A stretch of DNA of 64,000 bases from Aquabacterium soli (lineage in GTDB: Bacteria > Pseudomonadota > Gammaproteobacteria > Burkholderiales > Burkholderiaceae_C): assembly GCF_003933735.1 (NCBI RefSeq), contig NZ_RSED01000005.1, positions 211,812-275,811 of the forward strand, read 5' to 3'. A model generated the notes under the pieces. It saw only the letters and a program-made list of their open reading frames with translations, made no database searches and had not been told where the DNA came from. A program made the position numbers and the translations under genes. Below, piece by piece: positions 63,301 to 64,000 of this stretch (positions are counted from its first letter, which is position 1; each line of letters begins with the position of its first letter).

Positions 63301-64000
63301 ACGGCAGACAATGATGTCCTGACTGGCTACGCGACGGCCGACTCGCTCACTGGCTTGGCCGGTGACGATGCGCTGTACAGCCGTGCTGGCAACGACACGC
63401 TCGATGGTGGTGCTGGCGAGGACAGCCTGTCGGGCGAAGACGGGGATGACCTGCTCCGTGGCGGCACCGAGAACGACATTCTGTCCGGTGATGCGGGCAA
63501 AGACAGCCTGCTGGGCCAGGACGGTGATGACAATCTGGCCGGTGGATCGGGCCATGACACCCTCGACGGTGGAGCAGGCAACGATTACCTCAGCGGTGAT
63601 GCCGGCAACGACGTCTTCATCTTCGGCAGGGGCTATGGCCGCGATACCGTCTCCAGCTACGACAGCACGGCCGGCAAGACGGACGTGGTGCAACTAGGCA
63701 CCGGCATCGCCGTGGCCGACGTGGTGCTCACCCGCTCCCGCGACGACCTGCTGCTGAGCATCAGGGGGACATCCGACAGCCTGCGCAGCAGCAGCTACGT
63801 CTACAGCGACGCGGCCTCCGGCTACCCGGTCGAGCAGCTCAAGTTCGTCGATGGCACCATCTGGACCGTGGCCACGGTCAAGTCCAAGGTGATTGTCGCC
63901 ACGGAGGATCACGATGCCCTGCCCGGCTATGCCTCGGCCGATTCGCTCACGGGCCTGGCCGGTAACGACACACTGTACGGCCGTGCCGGCAACGACACGC
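57346..64000 (+). CDS. Giant RTX calcium-binding secreted protein (C-terminus outside window)
   Basis: At least 2218 codons, open to the window end. A unique N-terminal region of about 180 aa has no signal peptide. A dockerin/EF-hand-like calcium segment follows (LDRDGIETVG, DRNGNGTIDSGQELFG, DANNDKVFDAQDA, DINQDGISQANE), then a helical region and a Gly-Ser linker near residue 555. From about residue 708 come RTX nonapeptides (GGAGNDILYGG, GGNGADVLQGG) alternating with hemolysin-type related modules (FGRGSGQDTIYNYDSDTLG to YFSQDG, FANGT). Residues 972-1102 form a different domain resembling calcium-dependent xylan-binding modules (LQLWINGQKVG, GWADYTFDV, NGEDRNLWI). AGGG precedes the ATG. Likely an adhesin or secreted enzyme/toxin; the effector, if any, is beyond the window. 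Confidence 0.92.
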   Translation, partial: MAKTVSSAGELSNVVADIVQLAQKFPNVDWTDGATVIQLGSQAINLIKPNHPLLELSSAIASVAPIANGITSISQGLQTNDARKVSDGLLDLISGIGGVLSSGLVPHPGAKAAGLAISIMANAAKMNRDRISDFLDPDNLSDLLEDVRRMLFPDYALQKDLADAISGKYRDAKNPPRRDPLAIDLDRDGIETVGVGAGNPILFDHNADGIRTGTGWLKGDDAWLVMDRNGNGTIDSGQELFGVDTQIIDAAGVQRAAFSGFEALGTLDANNDKVFDAQDAAFSQVRLWQDINQDGISQANELSTLVQKNITSISLISTATATNLGNGNAVTATASVAFGNQTTTHIDSVSVSGASAGNLDLADNPFYREFPSIPLTEIARALPEMGGSGWVRDLREAMSQGTATAQTLVNTVNAFAQASTREAQLKLIDALLSDWASSTGKHDITPSLIEGVTGTLINESGNTKTYRITAMDPEQLQALLSNSPSADYDAARFVFNDERYAKKPGAHQYEGLQLTEAGVEVMARLAVLEVFNGQRFIDFTTIRTTSSGGGAGSAGGGGSGGGVYVPPTGPQVRYEIQITTNQIESLNQAYDALRESAYASLVMQTRLRPYLDAITFTIEDNEVEIDTTPFITLLASNKSANAANALIDLIELNRYSHDTLEAVGLDGIALLRTWISDFSAQPWLASILADLRVNLGTSPTLSSSADLYVGLDGRDTVNAGDGNDLIDAGASADYVNAGAGSDTLLGGAGNDILYGGNGADVLQGGADNDTLYGEAGADVLDGGTGNDYLSGGDGQDTYRFGRGSGQDTIYNYDSDTLGTSADVIQLGDGITPSDIELSRSGDTLVIAIAGTNDQLQVQNYFSQDGQSAYAVETIRFANGTQLSIDQVKALLLTPGQQTSVNQTGYATADLLVGSAGRDTLDGKGGNDTIHGAAGSDYLVGGDGQDKLQGGSDNDLLYGGNGNDLLQGDSRPEKVVISAKASLAGGVGAELQLWINGQKVGSAEVRSTSGWADYTFDVDLPQGRDVSLDVVFANDATVNGEDRNLWINTVRVGSHVMNPTDTGVKVDRGNGAGAFDGLDVIAGSGGLFWNAALRFTVPLSVVGSGGNDSLYGDAGNDTLDGGAGNDSLSGGDGADVYLFSRGDGQDSINNHDADALGVNADTIQLGAGITVTDVVLTRSSSDLIISIKGTDDQLRVSSYFYQDAASAYAVESIKFADGTAWDIATVKAKVLTSTTGHDNLTGYATADSLSGGEGHDTLNGEAGNDTLDGGVGQDSLNGGNGADVLRGGLGRDTLYGGNDADSLQGNEHNDYLYGDAGNDTLDGGTGNDNLQGGNGADVYRFGRGSGQDTIFNYDADTLGTNADVIELGAGVLTTDVVLTRSSDDLVIRINGTTDQLVVQSYFSQDGTAPYALETLKFADGTIWDIAAVKGKVLVSTTGNDGLGGYATADSLSGGDGSDTVNGLAGNDTLDGGAGQDSLSGGDGADVLKGGLGNDTLYGGNDADSLQGNEHNDYLYGDAGNDTLDGGAGTDYLSGGNGADVYRFGRGSGQDTLYNHDSDALGTNADVIELGVGVLTTDLVLTRNSDDLVIRINGTTDQVVVRSYFYLDGASSYALETLKFADGTTWDIAAVKTKVLANTTGNDSLTGYVTADSLSGGDGNDVLSGLTGNDTLDGGVGHDNLSGGDGADVLKGGLGRDTLYGGNDADSLQGNEHNDYLYGDAGNDTLDGGSGNDNLQGGNGADVYRFGRGGGQDTIYNHDVDALGTNADVIELGAGVLATDVVLTRSSDDLVISISGTDDKLVVQSYFYLDGTAAYTVENLKFADGTTWNYAAVKSRLSTATTPAGVAQYGTGVAEALTGGAGPDTLSGGAGNDTLNGGAGNDNLQGDGGNDTYLFGKGSGKDSIYNYDTTAGKLDVVQLGTGVTTADVVLTRSSDDLLLSIKGTSDSLRINSYFYSDATYGYQVEQIKFADGTIWDVAAVKSKLVIATADNDVLTGYATADSLTGLAGDDALYSRAGNDTLDGGAGEDSLSGEDGDDLLRGGTENDILSGDAGKDSLLGQDGDDNLAGGSGHDTLDGGAGNDYLSGDAGNDVFIFGRGYGRDTVSSYDSTAGKTDVVQLGTGIAVADVVLTRSRDDLLLSIRGTSDSLRSSSYVYSDAASGYPVEQLKFVDGTIWTVATVKSKVIVATEDHDALPGYASADSLTGLAGNDTLYGRAGNDT
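61066..62883 (+). repeat. Three tandem 606-bp units inside the RTX gene
   Basis: Units start at 61066, 61672 and 62278 (GGCTA... coding GY-TADSLSGG) and have exactly the same 606-bp length (202 codons). Each holds four to five RTX nonapeptides and one FGRG...YFxxDG module. Long stretches are nearly identical at DNA level, for example the CTGCAGGGCAACGAGCACAA block. Flanking units (before 61066 and after 62884) are more diverged and of different length. Confidence 0.9.

Noticed and set aside
59380..63693. Long minus-strand open frames opposite the RTX repeats
   Set aside because: Val/Ala/Gln-rich periodic shadows of the repeat units; the plus-strand frame is continuous and encodes canonical RTX motifs.
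59470..64000. CRISPR-like array in the repeat region
   Set aside because: Repeats are in-frame coding RTX nonapeptides and 606-bp units, not short repeats with unique spacers.

Overview
The window is 64 kb of high-GC DNA with long, tightly packed genes and typical Shine-Dalgarno starts. The neighbour set (htpX / fmt-def / LysM gene-dprA, lipB-lipA, metR/metE, a PhaM-type polyhydroxyalkanoate granule protein, hvfABCD, an allophanate hydrolase cluster) points to a betaproteobacterium of the order Burkholderiales, plausibly near Aquabacterium, Ideonella or Rubrivivax. The genus is an inference from gene content only. I saw no rRNA, tRNA, CRISPR array, integrase or insertion sequence.

Layout. 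0-4.4 kb (minus): two tandem CHASE-domain sensors, the second a full CHASE-PAS-PAS-GGDEF-EAL protein. 4.5-11.5 kb: housekeeping block (htpX, fmt, def; then LysM protein, dprA, lipB, lipA). 11.5-14.9 kb: divergent metR/metE. 15-17.2 kb: small envelope proteins and a DUF72 protein. 17.3-20.5 kb: a probable copper-handling trio (DUF2946 protein, TonB-dependent receptor, YcnI-like protein). 20.5-27 kb: a PF10118 protein, AraC and TetR regulators, and a divergent Baeyer-Villiger monooxygenase - SDR - alpha/beta-hydrolase operon. 27-31.3 kb: a 560-bp palindromic element, an acyl-CoA dehydrogenase with a TetR-type operator, and a pectinacetylesterase-family hydrolase.

31.4-45.1 kb is a nitrogen-scavenging island: BMP-type ABC importer, formamidase-like amidase, biuret hydrolase, NitT/TauT-type ABC importer (interrupted by a second palindromic element), a second isochorismatase-fold hydrolase (candidate triuret hydrolase), allophanate hydrolase, AtzH-like protein and a GntR regulator. 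Together they could import ureido compounds and degrade them to ammonia and CO2 through biuret and allophanate.

45.1-48.6 kb: complete hvfABCD operon (an MNIO-modified, Cys-rich RiPP metallophore system), divergent from an ECF sigma / zinc-finger anti-sigma pair. 48.7-53.1 kb: glcD, a small unknown protein, phaM and a PhoD-like phosphatase. 53.2-64 kb: a type I secretion operon (ABC exporter with inactive C39-like domain, HlyD adaptor, a small membrane protein) and the first 6.65 kb of a giant RTX protein that runs off the window. The start of the RTX gene and the small gene before it are visibly AT-richer than the surroundings.

Most notable: (i) two non-coding palindromic elements (27.09-27.65 and 38.40-38.71 kb) with the same architecture but different sequence, whose stems stay perfectly paired although they differ between arms, so structure appears to be selected; (ii) the hvf RiPP operon with its own sigma/anti-sigma pair; (iii) the biuret/triuret island with two importers; (iv) the RTX gene with exact 606-bp tandem units and an embedded carbohydrate-binding-like domain.
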